A DNA stretch of 64,000 nucleotides from Stieleria varia. Lineage in GTDB: Bacteria; Planctomycetota; Planctomycetia; Pirellulales; Pirellulaceae. The stretch covers positions 8,494,001-8,558,000 of the forward strand of contig NZ_CP151726.1 in the NCBI RefSeq assembly GCF_038443385.1, given 5' to 3'. Made by a program: the position numbers and the translations under genes. Of the stretch, positions 46,739 through 56,244 are shown piece by piece. The first letter of the stretch is position 1. Each line of letters begins with the position of its first letter. Under the pieces are notes generated by a model. It did no database searches. It was not told where the DNA came from and saw only the letters and a list, made by a program, of their open reading frames with translations.

Positions 46739-47554
46739 ATGGCCACAACCAATCATTGTTTCGGACATTCACCCAGCGAAACCCAAACACAATCGGGCGG
46801 GATTCATTCTGGACGCAATCTGGTCGTTGGTCTCGGCGGTTCCTATCGTTGGGTCGGACTTCTCTGCCTATGCCTTACCCCCCTAACGGGATGCCAATGG
46901 GCCAACAGTGGAAAGAATGCTCAGGGAGCGCAGCTTTATCAGCAAGGCCAATACACGGCGGCCCTGCAAAAATTCCAAGAAGTCATTGCGGCGGACCCCT
47001 CCAATCCCGATGGCTATTACAACCTCGCCGCCACGACTCACCGACTGGCCAAACAACGCCAGGACGCCCAGCTCTTTGCCCAGTCTGAGGCCCTGTACAA
47101 CCAGTGCCTGGACCATTCGCCCAACCACGTGGAGTGCCACCGCGGCTTGGCCGTGCTGCTGGCCGACACCAACCGGCCCGATCGTGCCTTTGCCCTGATG
47201 AAAACTTGGGCCTCCCAGAACCCCGCTCTCGCCGAACCGAGAATCGAACTCGCCCGGCTGTACGAAGAGTACGGCGAACCGCAGACGGCACTGAAATACC
47301 TCGAAGACGCCGTTTTGACCGATGCCAATAACTCTCGCGCCTGGTTGGCTCTGGCCCGGCTGCGTGAATCGTCCGGTGAGCTGACCCAAGCCCTCCAGAA
47401 TTACCAGCGAGCCCTGGCGCTCAACGGAGCCCAACCAATGGTCGCGGAGCGAATCGCGGCCATCAGTCGTCAACTGAATTCCAACCTCGACGCGGCCCGC
47501 TACGGAAACGGCACCCAAATCGCCACCCAAGGCCCACTCAGCACCCGCTATTAG
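46739..47554 (+). CDS. TPR lipoprotein
   Basis: 271 residues from ATG 46739, supported by an AGGAAG ribosome binding site. A long signal peptide ends in the lipobox LTPLTGC near residue 49, so the mature protein is probably lipid-anchored. It is followed by about five TPR repeats between residues 60 and 255 (AQLYQQGQYTAALQKFQEVI; PDGYYNLAATTHRL; PRIELARLYEEYGEPQTALK; SRAWLALARLRESSGELTQA). TPR lipoproteins act as adaptors in envelope assembly or protein export (compare PilF/NlpI-type proteins), but no specific partner is visible. It is divergent from the giant surface-protein gene; a role in surface-protein handling is only suggested by that position. Confidence 0.8.
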   Translation: MATTNHCFGHSPSETQTQSGGIHSGRNLVVGLGGSYRWVGLLCLCLTPLTGCQWANSGKNAQGAQLYQQGQYTAALQKFQEVIAADPSNPDGYYNLAATTHRLAKQRQDAQLFAQSEALYNQCLDHSPNHVECHRGLAVLLADTNRPDRAFALMKTWASQNPALAEPRIELARLYEEYGEPQTALKYLEDAVLTDANNSRAWLALARLRESSGELTQALQNYQRALALNGAQPMVAERIAAISRQLNSNLDAARYGNGTQIATQGPLSTRY

Positions 47555-47613
47555 GCGAGCGTGTAGACTTTGTGCTGGTCCCGCTTGATCCCGCCAGCCA
47601 TCGAGTCGTCTTC

Positions 47614-48450
47614 GTGAAACGTCATTGGTCCACCTGCCTGCTGCTCGCTTTTTTGTTCAGCAGCCTACTGCTTCCCACCGCGGCCTATTCCGCCGATCCC
47701 CAGTCGTACGCGACTGTCACGGACATCTTGTATCGCGCGAACAACGACTCCTTGAGCGACTACGCTCGAGAACGATGCCGGTTGGACGTGTACCATCCGA
47801 CGGACAAGACCGGGTATCCGACCGTGGTCTGGTTTCACGGCGGCGGACTGACCGGAGGAAACCGCAGTGTGCCCAAAGCCTTGCAAGACAAAGGCATCGC
47901 GGTGGTTGCGGTCAACTATCGTCTTTCGCCCAAGGTCACCTCGCCGACTTACGTCCAAGACGCAGCGGCCGCTGTCGCCTGGACGATCCAAAACATTTCG
48001 ACCTACGGCGGCGACCCCGACAAGGTCTTCGTCAGCGGCCATTCCGCCGGCGGCTACCTGACCAGCATGGTCGGTTTGGACAAACGCTATCTGGCCGAGC
48101 ACGACATCGACGCGGATCGGCTGGCCGGTTTGATTCCCTACAGCGGTCACACCATCACGCACTTCACCGTCCGCAGCGAACGAGGGATCGATGGCAAACA
48201 ACCGATCGTGGACGAGATGGCACCGCTATACCACGTCCGCCCCGACGCGCCACCGATCCTGTTGATCACGGGCAACCGCGAGCTGGAGATGCTCGGACGC
48301 TACGAGGAAAACGCATACTTGTGGCGAATGCTGAAAGTCGCCGGCCACAAGGACGTCGAGTTGATGGAACTGGACGGCTACAACCACGGCCAAATGGCCG
48401 AACCCGCCCACCCGCTGCTGCTGAGATTCATCGACCGCGTGGTGAAATAA
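47614..48450 (+). CDS. Secreted alpha/beta hydrolase (esterase/lipase type)
   Basis: 278 residues from GTG 47614, chosen over GTG 47572 because it begins directly with a signal peptide (KRHWSTCLLLAFLFSSLLL, cleavage near AYSAD). Alpha/beta hydrolase fold of the hormone-sensitive-lipase/BD-FAE type: oxyanion motif HGGGLTGG near residue 71, nucleophile elbow VSGHSAGGYL near 140, and the catalytic His in GYNHGQM near 255; the Asp is probably in the preceding ITGNRELEML region. Family members hydrolyse esters, including acetyl or feruloyl groups on polysaccharides. The substrate is unknown. It starts 60 bases after the TPR lipoprotein and its stop overlaps the edge of the 232-bp repeat element. 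Confidence 0.83.
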   Translation: MKRHWSTCLLLAFLFSSLLLPTAAYSADPQSYATVTDILYRANNDSLSDYARERCRLDVYHPTDKTGYPTVVWFHGGGLTGGNRSVPKALQDKGIAVVAVNYRLSPKVTSPTYVQDAAAAVAWTIQNISTYGGDPDKVFVSGHSAGGYLTSMVGLDKRYLAEHDIDADRLAGLIPYSGHTITHFTVRSERGIDGKQPIVDEMAPLYHVRPDAPPILLITGNRELEMLGRYEENAYLWRMLKVAGHKDVELMELDGYNHGQMAEPAHPLLLRFIDRVVK

Positions 48451-48681
48451 TTGTCGTTCGACTTTCCAAGTCGAAAACGAACACCAACATCCGGCCAAAC
48501 GCGAACCATACGCTCTGCGCCGCTACTGATAACCGTCACCTCCACCAAGGAACTAGGCGGAGGTCGAGCAGAACCATTCAGGCAAATGCGAGGAAGGGGG
48601 ACGGTCTGCGCAAGTCAACGTTTGGGGATTGGCAAGACGTTTGGCAGCGCACGCTATCGACTTGGAAAGTCGAGCGACTAT
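48450..48681. repeat. 232-bp REPIN/MITE-like element, copy 1
   Basis: Ends 48450-48474 and 48657-48681 are inverted repeats matching at 23 of 25 positions. Each end is itself a hairpin, TCGACTT-tcc-AAGTCGA (and its complement). The 182-base interior has no coding frame. A third copy of the end palindrome follows directly at 48681-48697. Copy 2 at 56855-57086 has the same length and differs at about nine positions. The element lies between two convergent genes. Confidence 0.85.
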
Positions 48682-48704
48682 CGACTTGGAAAGTCGAGCG
48701 ACGA

Positions 48705-51188
48705 CTACCTTCGCCCAAACGCTTCGCTCAACACGACCGCTTCGATCAGCGATCGCATCGGATAATCCTTCTCGCGTACCCCGTCCACGATCGCATCGAT
48801 CTCGCCTCGGTCGCTCGATTCGATTCGACGTCCCAACGCGTAAGCCATCAACTTCGTCGTCAACATCCGGGCAAAGAAATCCTTTCGCTCCAGCAAAATC
48901 TCTTTCAATCCCGATACATCCTCAAACGAACGTCCACCGGGCAATTGCCCCGATGTGTCGATCACCGCTTTGTTCTCGTACCGTGACCGCAATCCACCGA
49001 TCGGGTCAAAACATTCCAATGCAAAACCCAGCGGATCGATCTTGCGGTGACACGCGTTGCACGTCTCGGTGCTGCGATGCTTTTCCAACAAGTCACGGAT
49101 GGACTTCGCACCGCGGACATCGGGATCAATCGGTGGAACGTCGTCCGGCGGCGGCGCGGGCGGGGTGCCCAAAATATTTTCCAACAACCACACACCTCGG
49201 ATCACCGGCGATGTCTCGATTCCGTTGGCCGTCACCGTCAACACACTAGCTTGTCCGAGCAGTCCGCCGCGACGTTTGTCATCGAACACCACCTTGCGAA
49301 ACTCTCCCGCCGACTCCGACGATACCGCATCGGTGATCCCGTACAACCGTGCCAGATCTCGATTGATAAACGAATAGTTGCCACGCAAAAAATCCAAGAT
49401 GGAAAGATCGTTGTCGATCAAATGCCGCGTGAACATTTGCGTCTCACGCTTCATCTCATCACGCAGCCCGGCGGTGTAGTATTGCGAGAATGCATCGCGA
49501 TCGGGCGGCATTTCACCCAACGCACGCAGATTCAGCCAACTGTCGGTGAATCCCTCCACCAATGCGTCCGTCCGGGGATCAGCCAGTAATCGCCGGGCTT
49601 GCTGACGCAACACGACCGGATCGGACAACTGCCCCGAATCGGCGACCGCTCGCAACTGAGCATCCGGCATGGAACCGATCAAAAAGTACGACAAACGCGA
49701 CGCCAAGGCGTGCTGCGACAGTTTCGCGTCTCCCGCGTCTGGCCCTGGTTGCAAATACAGAAACGCGGGCGAGCACAATGCCGATTTCATCGCATCCTTC
49801 ATCGCATCCAACGGCGACCGCCCCTGCTGGACACGATACTCATAAAGTCCAATCAACCGGGCGACTTCCTCATTGTCCGCCGGTCGCCGAAATGCGCGAT
49901 CGGCAAACCGTTTCAGCAAATCGGGAACGCGGTCTGGAGCAAACGGCTGGCCGCCCAAGAGTTCGCTCCGCCCCGCCGGTGGCCATTGCTCCACGATCGG
50001 ACCGCGGATCGAGACCTCGTGAATCCGAATATGCGGCAACTTGCCGTGATGAATGACAGCGATCCGTTCCAAGAAGATCCCCTTGGCCTTTTGAGCTTTC
50101 TCGGGCAACGTTTTCCGGTACGACTTCATCACACGACCGTACGTCGGACGCACTTCGGTCATCCCGTTTTGAAAAGTAAACCGAGGCGAGAAACCCCGAT
50201 CTAGTGGAATCCGAAACGTATACCACTGCGGCTCACCGTCGGTCAAAGTCGTCTCGGCCAACAAAGGCTGAATCGGTTGTGTGGTGTGCATGTCGCCGAT
50301 GGCGGCGTTGCCCGGCACAACCCCCAATCGAAAGGGTTCGTCCAAATGGATCCTGAGCACCTTTTCATCGTACGGAGTGTCACGATTGACTGCGTGGGCG
50401 AGCACTTTGACTTCGTAGATCCCGTCGGCGTGAACCCCCTCGTGGAAATCCTCCAGCGGCCCATACGCTCCTTCGGGTCGCTCGGCCAGCGGATTGTCAT
50501 ACAAACACAAATAGCGATAGTTGAACGCTTCCTTGTGTCCGGGGTTCAACTCGGGTTGCTGGCGAAAGTTGCCGTCAAATGTCCACGACTTTTCAGCCGG
50601 TTGCTTCAAATCCGCAAATGTTTTTTCGACCACGGCATCGGCGGCGATCAAATACTGTTCTAACAAATAGCCTGACGTCACCAACGCATCGCCCACATTG
50701 TCCAATTGCTCGACGGTATTGTCACGCGGGAAATTCACCGTTGGATCAAACATCGTCATGTCGATCCCCATCAGATCGCCCACCGTGCGCAAGTACTCGC
50801 GTCGATTCAATCGTCGCAGCACCGTTTGTCCGCCGGTGCTGACCATGCTCTGCCGGATCGATTTCAGCGACCGCGTCAGCCCATCGATTGCTTCGCGTTT
50901 TTCAGCCGTTGTCGGTTGCTCGGCATCCTCGGGCGGCATCTCGCCAAGGGTCAACTGATCGATGATGTCTTGCAACATCACCACGGTGTCTTCGTCGACA
51001 CGGTCCAACTTGAGTTCGCTGAAATCGCGATCGCCGTCGGGTTCCGCACCACTGTGGCAATCGACGCAGTACTGCTGGACCAATTCCAGCGGCTCGGCAG
51101 CCCCCACCAACGACATCCATCCAACGACGGCGACGGCAGCAATCAAAGTTCGTCCAATCACAGCTCTAAACCTTCGCCTCAAATCCAC
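48705..51188 (-). CDS. DUF1587/DUF1592/DUF1588/DUF1585 cytochrome-type protein
   Basis: 827 residues, exported (hydrophobic LIAAVAVVGWMSLVGAAEP). A c-type haem motif CVDCH near residue 41 belongs to the N-terminal PSCyt-like domain. The planctomycete-type domain series follows: LRRLNRREYLRTVGDLMGID (DUF1587, about 125), DUF1595, DUF1592 and DUF1588. The last has a second CxxCH in CNACHRKIDPLGFALE near 708. DUF1585 ends the protein (SLIEAVVLSEAF). Function is not established; a periplasmic redox role is inferred from the haem motifs. GTG 51188 lies 23 bases inside the DUF1552 gene; GTG 51161 just after that gene's stop is an alternative. It is almost always paired with a DUF1552 gene, as here. 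Confidence 0.88.
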   Translation of the reverse strand: MDLRRRFRAVIGRTLIAAVAVVGWMSLVGAAEPLELVQQYCVDCHSGAEPDGDRDFSELKLDRVDEDTVVMLQDIIDQLTLGEMPPEDAEQPTTAEKREAIDGLTRSLKSIRQSMVSTGGQTVLRRLNRREYLRTVGDLMGIDMTMFDPTVNFPRDNTVEQLDNVGDALVTSGYLLEQYLIAADAVVEKTFADLKQPAEKSWTFDGNFRQQPELNPGHKEAFNYRYLCLYDNPLAERPEGAYGPLEDFHEGVHADGIYEVKVLAHAVNRDTPYDEKVLRIHLDEPFRLGVVPGNAAIGDMHTTQPIQPLLAETTLTDGEPQWYTFRIPLDRGFSPRFTFQNGMTEVRPTYGRVMKSYRKTLPEKAQKAKGIFLERIAVIHHGKLPHIRIHEVSIRGPIVEQWPPAGRSELLGGQPFAPDRVPDLLKRFADRAFRRPADNEEVARLIGLYEYRVQQGRSPLDAMKDAMKSALCSPAFLYLQPGPDAGDAKLSQHALASRLSYFLIGSMPDAQLRAVADSGQLSDPVVLRQQARRLLADPRTDALVEGFTDSWLNLRALGEMPPDRDAFSQYYTAGLRDEMKRETQMFTRHLIDNDLSILDFLRGNYSFINRDLARLYGITDAVSSESAGEFRKVVFDDKRRGGLLGQASVLTVTANGIETSPVIRGVWLLENILGTPPAPPPDDVPPIDPDVRGAKSIRDLLEKHRSTETCNACHRKIDPLGFALECFDPIGGLRSRYENKAVIDTSGQLPGGRSFEDVSGLKEILLERKDFFARMLTTKLMAYALGRRIESSDRGEIDAIVDGVREKDYPMRSLIEAVVLSEAFGRR

Positions 51189-52455
51189 TCAGCGTGCCGG
51201 TGCTGGTCGCGAACTGATCGATCTCCAATCCGAATTGCTGCAGCATCGAAACGAACAGATTGGCAAGCGGCGGTCGATGCTTGTCACTCTTTTCGTAGCG
51301 AATCATCTGTCCGTGTCGGAAACCGCCACCAGCCAAGACGACGGGCAAGTTGGTGTTGGTGTGCGAGTTGGCATTGCCCATCCCGCTGCCAAAGAGCACC
51401 ATCGTTTGATCCAACAGGCTCTCACCACCAACCTCCAACGCCCGCAGTTTGCTCAAAAAACGTGCGTATTGCTCGACCTGATACGTCTCGATTTTGATTA
51501 ACGCATCGATGCTTTCTTGACGTTGACCGTGGTGTGACAGTCCGTGATAGCCACCCTTGATGCCAAAGTCACGTGTCTCGAACGAACCACCCAATTCCAA
51601 CGTCGCCACTCGCGTGGAATCGGTTTGCAGGGCCAATGCGATCAAGTCGTACAGCAGCGGCAAATCCTGCACCATGTTGGTGTTCTGTGGTTCGGCAATC
51701 GGCGGCTCGGGCTTGTCGATATCGACCCATTGCTTGCTCAAGTCCAACTTGCGTTCAACATCACGGACAGACGAAAGATACTCGTCGAGCTTTCGCTGAT
51801 CTCGTTTATTCAGTTTCCTTGACAACGCGTTTGCGTCGCCCAAGACATTGTCCAAGATCGATTCTTGCAAACGAAACCGATCCGCCTCGCGTTGTTTGTC
51901 CTGTTCACTCACGCCGACAAACAGCTTTTGAAACAACTCACGTGGCCCGGGAATCGGAGGCACCCGAGTCCCGCTGCGTGTCCACGACATCTGGCAACCA
52001 CCGTGGATGCCGGATTCGCTGCCGATGGTCAAAGACGGAAACCGTGTCTGTCCGCCCACAGTCTCCGCCGCACGTTGGTCGATCGTAATGTTGCCCTCCG
52101 GCATCGACTTGGCATCAATGCTGCGGACGCCCGACAGAAACGCGTGGATAGAAAAGTGACCGCCTTTGAGCCCGTGATCCAATCCACCGACGATGGTCAA
52201 TTGATCACGATGAACCTCCAATGCCTGGGTCGTTTGCGAAAGCTGATATTCGGCACCTGCACCCTCCGGCCAAAACGCCTCGGGATAAAAACCGAGCATG
52301 TTCCCGATGCAAACCATACGCTTGGTCGGACGATTCGCAATTGCCTCAGATGTTTCTGCGGCGATCGCTCGCGGCATTGACTCCAATGCGGGCAACGCCA
52401 AGGCGACGCCAACCCCACGTAACAGCGATCGACGACCAAGGGATTTCGAATTCAT
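51166..52455 (-). CDS. DUF1552 protein with Tat signal
   Basis: 429 residues from ATG 52455; the frame extends to 52698, but that part has no similarity. A twin-arginine signal (GRRSLLRGVGVALALPALES, with Arg-Arg at residues 8-9) suggests export of a folded, perhaps metal-containing protein. The rest matches DUF1552: VCIGNMLGFYPEAFWPEG, IVGGLDHGLKGGHFSIHAF, GSGMGNANSHTNTNLPVVLAGG. The conserved His/Asn-rich stretches recall the alkaline-phosphatase-like DUF1501 group, but catalytic residues are not established. It is cotranscribed with the overlapping DUF1592 gene. Function unknown. Confidence 0.88.
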   Translation of the reverse strand: MNSKSLGRRSLLRGVGVALALPALESMPRAIAAETSEAIANRPTKRMVCIGNMLGFYPEAFWPEGAGAEYQLSQTTQALEVHRDQLTIVGGLDHGLKGGHFSIHAFLSGVRSIDAKSMPEGNITIDQRAAETVGGQTRFPSLTIGSESGIHGGCQMSWTRSGTRVPPIPGPRELFQKLFVGVSEQDKQREADRFRLQESILDNVLGDANALSRKLNKRDQRKLDEYLSSVRDVERKLDLSKQWVDIDKPEPPIAEPQNTNMVQDLPLLYDLIALALQTDSTRVATLELGGSFETRDFGIKGGYHGLSHHGQRQESIDALIKIETYQVEQYARFLSKLRALEVGGESLLDQTMVLFGSGMGNANSHTNTNLPVVLAGGGFRHGQMIRYEKSDKHRPPLANLFVSMLQQFGLEIDQFATSTGTLSGFEAKV

Positions 52456-52547
52456 AGCGGGACAGTATCCAAAAGGTGGGCTGGAATCGCTGCGTGAGAG
52501 TACGGTTGACCGGTGGCGTTGAACGCAACCAGGTTGCGATCGGCACG

Positions 52548-52568
52548 TAGTCGCGTCTCTCCGAGACG
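52548..52568. repeat. Single REP-like hairpin
   Basis: TAGTCG precedes CGTCTC-tcc-GAGACG. The flank (TAGTCG) and loop (TCC) match the end palindrome of the 232-bp elements, but the stem is different and still pairs. A tandem GCTTCGTGAATCG duplication follows at about 52594-52619. The segment fills the 252-base gap between the DUF1552 gene start and the rlmKL end. Confidence 0.6.
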
Positions 52569-52707
52569 TGAAATTCCGAGCCTCGGAGTGGCTCGGCTTC
52601 GTGAATCGGCTTCGTGAATCGGCATGAACCCACGCATCTTCACGTTCACGCCCTGTGTAGGCGGGGACCTCATTGTACCCCACCCGCCACCAACACAAAA
52701 TCCGAAT

Positions 52708-54966
52708 CTATTTCACGATTCGCCAACATCGGTGAATGCGGCGATTGCGAAAATCCTCGGGAACGGTTTGCTTGGAGATTTCGTGGATTTCGCCGACCGC
52801 CAACGCCTCCGTGTCGAACTTAAAACGCCGAAAGTTGCACGAAAAGAAAATCACACCGCCTTTCCGCACCAGCGGCAGCAGACTTTGCAGCAGCGGCACC
52901 GCCTCACGTTGAACATCCCAGTCCTTCTCGGTCCGCTTGCTACGAGAGTAAGTCGGTGGGTCGAGCACGACCAAGTCATACATCTCGCCGGGCGGATGTT
53001 CGTTGATGAACGTCTCGATGTCACTGGCGACCAAACGATGCGCATCGCCGCTGAACCCGTTGCGTTTCAAGTTGTCTTCCGCCCACTTCAGATAGTTTCG
53101 TGACAGGTCGACGGTCGTCGTCCGTTTTGCACCACCCGCTGCGGCGTACACACTGAACGACCCCGTGTAGGCGAATAGGTTCAAGAAGTTCTTTCCCTCG
53201 GCAAGTTCACGCACCATGCCACGCGTGACACGATGATCGAGAAACAATCCGGTGTCGACATAGTCGGCCAAGTTCACCAGGAACTTCAAGCCGCCCTCGT
53301 GAACCTCCAAGCGATGGTTGGTTTGGTCGATCTTTTCGTACTGTGTGTTGTCCCGCAATCGGCTGCGGCGTTTCAAGAACACGTTGCCCTTGGGAATCTC
53401 TAACGCTTCCCCGGCCGTCCGCGCCATCAGCTCCAGCCAGTTTTCATGTTGAGCGGGATCACGGTCGTGTGGCCGTTCGTACTCCGTAATGTGCAAGTGA
53501 TCTTCATAGCGATCCACGACGAGCGGAATCTCGGGAATGTCGCGTTCGTAGAGCCGAAAACACGTGATGCCTCGTTTGGTCGGCCAGCGACGCAAGTGTT
53601 TCTGTCGTTTGCGCAAACGCACCGCAAACAACTCGGCTTGCTCCATCGCCTTGTCTGTCAACGCACCGAATGCGGCTTGACCAACGGCGTGCACGTATGG
53701 CTTTGCGACGGGTTTCTCTGCTCTCTGAAGCGATTGCTCGTCTGAGACAACATCAGCCTCGGAGGGCACCTGGTCGGTATCGACGGCCGGCTGCACAGCT
53801 GGCTCACTCGCCGGCTTGCCTTCGCCGACCACCGGCTTGGGTCCGTGGAATTGAAAGTACGTGCATTGATCCCGACCGTTGTACAGTTTGCGGCGACGAT
53901 CAGCCTGCCGCCCCACGATGGCTTCGAATTTTGGATGCGAGGTCAAGAAGTAGTGCGACCAGGTTGGAAAGTGGGCCAAAATGCCGGGCAAGGATCGGTA
54001 CAATTCATCCAACTCACGATCCGGTCCTGTCGCCCGCGGCGATGGCAGATGCGTGATCAGGCTGCCGAAGCGTCTCTTGCTGGAAACACCACTCACTGGT
54101 TTGACGTCAAAGTGGATGTCTTTGTCGACGCCGGCGATCGCAGCGTTCTCACGCGCCGCACGAACCACTTTGGGATCGCTGTCGCTGGCCAAAATGCGCT
54201 CGCCCAATTCGGGGATGACGGCCGCATTGGCCTGCGAAATGGTGTCTTGCCACAAGTCGGAATCCACCCCGGTCCATTCTTGATAAGCGAAATCACGCAA
54301 GATTCCCGGCGCGATGTTGCGTCCGATCCGGGCGGCCTCGATCGGGATAGTTCCGCTGGCACAAAAGGGATCCAACAGCGGACGATCCGCCCGCCAGTAG
54401 CTCAACATCACCAACGCCGCAGCCAATGTCTCTTTGACCGGTCCGCCAGCCACCGTGGAGTGATACCCACGCCGATGCAGACTTCGCCCGGTCGTGTCGA
54501 TCGTGATCGTCGCGTGATCCTTGACCAACGCCGCATCGACTTTGTACAGGGCACCAGTCTCCTCCAGCGACATCGTCTGATGATCGCGTTGCATCGCATC
54601 GACGATCGCCCGTTTGACACTGCGTTGGATCGCCGGCACGCTGGACAATTGTGACTTGATCGATCGCCCCGTGACGGGAAAGCAACCATCGGCGGGCAAC
54701 CATTGCCCCCAGGGCAAATCACGAACGGTTTCGAACAGGGCGTCGAAATCCGGAGCGGGGAACTCGGCGACGCGAATCAGAACACGATCGGATGTCCGCA
54801 GCCACAGATTGGTTTGCACCACGGCGGCCAAGTCACCGCAAAAATTCACGCGTCCCGGTTCACCGACCGCAGCCTCCAAACCCAACGCCTGCAGCTCCCT
54901 TCGCAGAATCGCCTCCAGCCCAAAGCCGCACGTGGCAATCAAATCAAAGGTGGTTTCGGAGTTCAA
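52708..54966 (-). CDS. rlmL: Bifunctional 23S rRNA methyltransferase RlmKL (RlmL domain lacks NPPY)
   Basis: 752 residues. An N-terminal ferredoxin-like/THUMP region (about 1-165) binds RNA. The RlmL domain has motif I LLDPFCASGTIPIEAARIG near residue 197, but the catalytic NPPYGER motif is replaced by ITHLPSPRA near residue 305, in an otherwise alignable stretch. A 70-residue acidic linker (about 390-460) leads to the RlmK domain with its own motif I (NLFAYTGSFSVYAA, about 593) and an intact catalytic DPPTYSRSKR near 670. In E. coli RlmL makes m2G2445 and RlmK m7G2069 of 23S rRNA. Here the second activity looks intact and the first doubtful. It lies 30 bases after the rhomboid gene, on the same strand. 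Confidence 0.88.
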   Translation of the reverse strand: MNSETTFDLIATCGFGLEAILRRELQALGLEAAVGEPGRVNFCGDLAAVVQTNLWLRTSDRVLIRVAEFPAPDFDALFETVRDLPWGQWLPADGCFPVTGRSIKSQLSSVPAIQRSVKRAIVDAMQRDHQTMSLEETGALYKVDAALVKDHATITIDTTGRSLHRRGYHSTVAGGPVKETLAAALVMLSYWRADRPLLDPFCASGTIPIEAARIGRNIAPGILRDFAYQEWTGVDSDLWQDTISQANAAVIPELGERILASDSDPKVVRAARENAAIAGVDKDIHFDVKPVSGVSSKRRFGSLITHLPSPRATGPDRELDELYRSLPGILAHFPTWSHYFLTSHPKFEAIVGRQADRRRKLYNGRDQCTYFQFHGPKPVVGEGKPASEPAVQPAVDTDQVPSEADVVSDEQSLQRAEKPVAKPYVHAVGQAAFGALTDKAMEQAELFAVRLRKRQKHLRRWPTKRGITCFRLYERDIPEIPLVVDRYEDHLHITEYERPHDRDPAQHENWLELMARTAGEALEIPKGNVFLKRRSRLRDNTQYEKIDQTNHRLEVHEGGLKFLVNLADYVDTGLFLDHRVTRGMVRELAEGKNFLNLFAYTGSFSVYAAAGGAKRTTTVDLSRNYLKWAEDNLKRNGFSGDAHRLVASDIETFINEHPPGEMYDLVVLDPPTYSRSKRTEKDWDVQREAVPLLQSLLPLVRKGGVIFFSCNFRRFKFDTEALAVGEIHEISKQTVPEDFRNRRIHRCWRIVK

Positions 54967-54996
54967 CGGAAAGACCAGTTCGGTGTCATCAGGGAA

Positions 54997-56244
54997 TCAA
55001 GTTGGCTGGTCAGTGTATCCCGTTGACTGTATTTGGAGAATGATCTGATTGCGTTTCTGGTTAATCTTCGGCGCCCAGGGGGCTCTCATCTCTGAGAGCA
55101 CCCGCTGGGCAGCCTTGGAATCTCGCAAGACCCGCAGATAGATCTTGGCCATCCGCAACGCTGCCAAGTGCCCGATCGTGCCCCGTCGTCGAGCAAGGAT
55201 GGAAAGCGGTGCAAGGCTGTCTCGATATCGTTTGTGTGATGCCAACAAATCAACGAACTTCACCAATGTCGCGATGTCGATTTCCCCAGTGCGATCCAGT
55301 CGAACCAGTTCGTCGTAGTTTCGCTGCGCGCCATCCAGATCACTCGCATCCAAAGCCCAACAAAACTGAAACTCGAATTCCACATCGCACGGTGCCACCT
55401 CGGGTGTCCACTGCTTCGCGGCCGCCGTCGCTTGAGCAGGTGGATTGAACGCGGCGGGGTTGCTGCGGATCAGATTCAACGCCTGCTGACCGCTGGCGCG
55501 TTCGCGGGCCTCCCCCAAAATGGTTTCCAACTTCTTAGATGAACCTTTGGTTCGATCGTGATACCGTGAAAACAAGTCCCAGCCTTCACAGTCCACCCAG
55601 CCGCGACGCAGCATCACAATCGCAAAAGGGAATCCCACCGACATACCCATCAAGTGCAACAACTCGGACGACATGCGAACGCCAAAGATCGCCAGTGGAA
55701 TCAACTGCAACGCAAAATAGAATCCTGCAAACGCGTAAATGGGAAGGTCGACCTGACGAGTGTACAAGTAACGCCACCAAAAAACACAATGGATGTCATT
55801 CTCTGGTGCCCAGATCAACGCAACAGCCATCAACGCAAAAATGACTCCCGATGCACCCAGTGCACACCCCTCGCCACTGATGAAATACATCGGGATTTGG
55901 CCGATGGCTCCGTCCGCCAACGCAATGCACAGGTACAGTCCGGCAAACTTCAACGCTCCGATCTTCCCTTCGACGACAATGCCGAAGCACCATAGGAACA
56001 CCATGTTGCCAACCAGATGCATCCAAGAAGCATGCATGAACGCGGCGGTGACCCATTGAATGGGATTGATCTGGTCAAACTCAAGGGCGAGGTAGCGAAA
56101 ATCGGATTCGGTGAGCAAAGGACAGAAGCCGAAACTTTGCCCCATTCCTGTCACCAGGAACATGGCGACATTGATCAGGATGCAAACCACCGTCGTGACG
56201 GGGTAGTGATACAGCGGCGCGTCGGTTCCGTACGGCAGCAGCAT
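54997..56244 (-). CDS. Rhomboid-family intramembrane serine protease
   Basis: 415 residues, integral membrane. The N-terminal ~215 residues carry about six transmembrane segments. Catalytic Ser is in GASGVIFAL near residue 131, and the partner His is in LLHLMGMSVGF near 200. The HLVGNMVFLWCFG motif of rhomboids is near residue 76. A cytoplasmic C-terminal helical region (about 230-415) resembles tetratricopeptide-like helices (ARRRGTIGHLAALRMAKIYL) without a clear family. Rhomboids cut transmembrane proteins within the membrane; substrates are unknown here. ATG 56244 fits the family N-terminus (LPYGTDAPLYHYP). It precedes rlmKL and may be cotranscribed. Confidence 0.88.
   Translation of the reverse strand: MLLPYGTDAPLYHYPVTTVVCILINVAMFLVTGMGQSFGFCPLLTESDFRYLALEFDQINPIQWVTAAFMHASWMHLVGNMVFLWCFGIVVEGKIGALKFAGLYLCIALADGAIGQIPMYFISGEGCALGASGVIFALMAVALIWAPENDIHCVFWWRYLYTRQVDLPIYAFAGFYFALQLIPLAIFGVRMSSELLHLMGMSVGFPFAIVMLRRGWVDCEGWDLFSRYHDRTKGSSKKLETILGEARERASGQQALNLIRSNPAAFNPPAQATAAAKQWTPEVAPCDVEFEFQFCWALDASDLDGAQRNYDELVRLDRTGEIDIATLVKFVDLLASHKRYRDSLAPLSILARRRGTIGHLAALRMAKIYLRVLRDSKAAQRVLSEMRAPWAPKINQKRNQIILQIQSTGYTDQPT

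Noticed and set aside
47625-48986. 453-codon plus-strand open frame across the hydrolase and the repeat element
   Set aside because: It is another frame of the alpha/beta hydrolase continuing through the repeat and antisense to the DUF1592 gene; Arg-rich without motifs.
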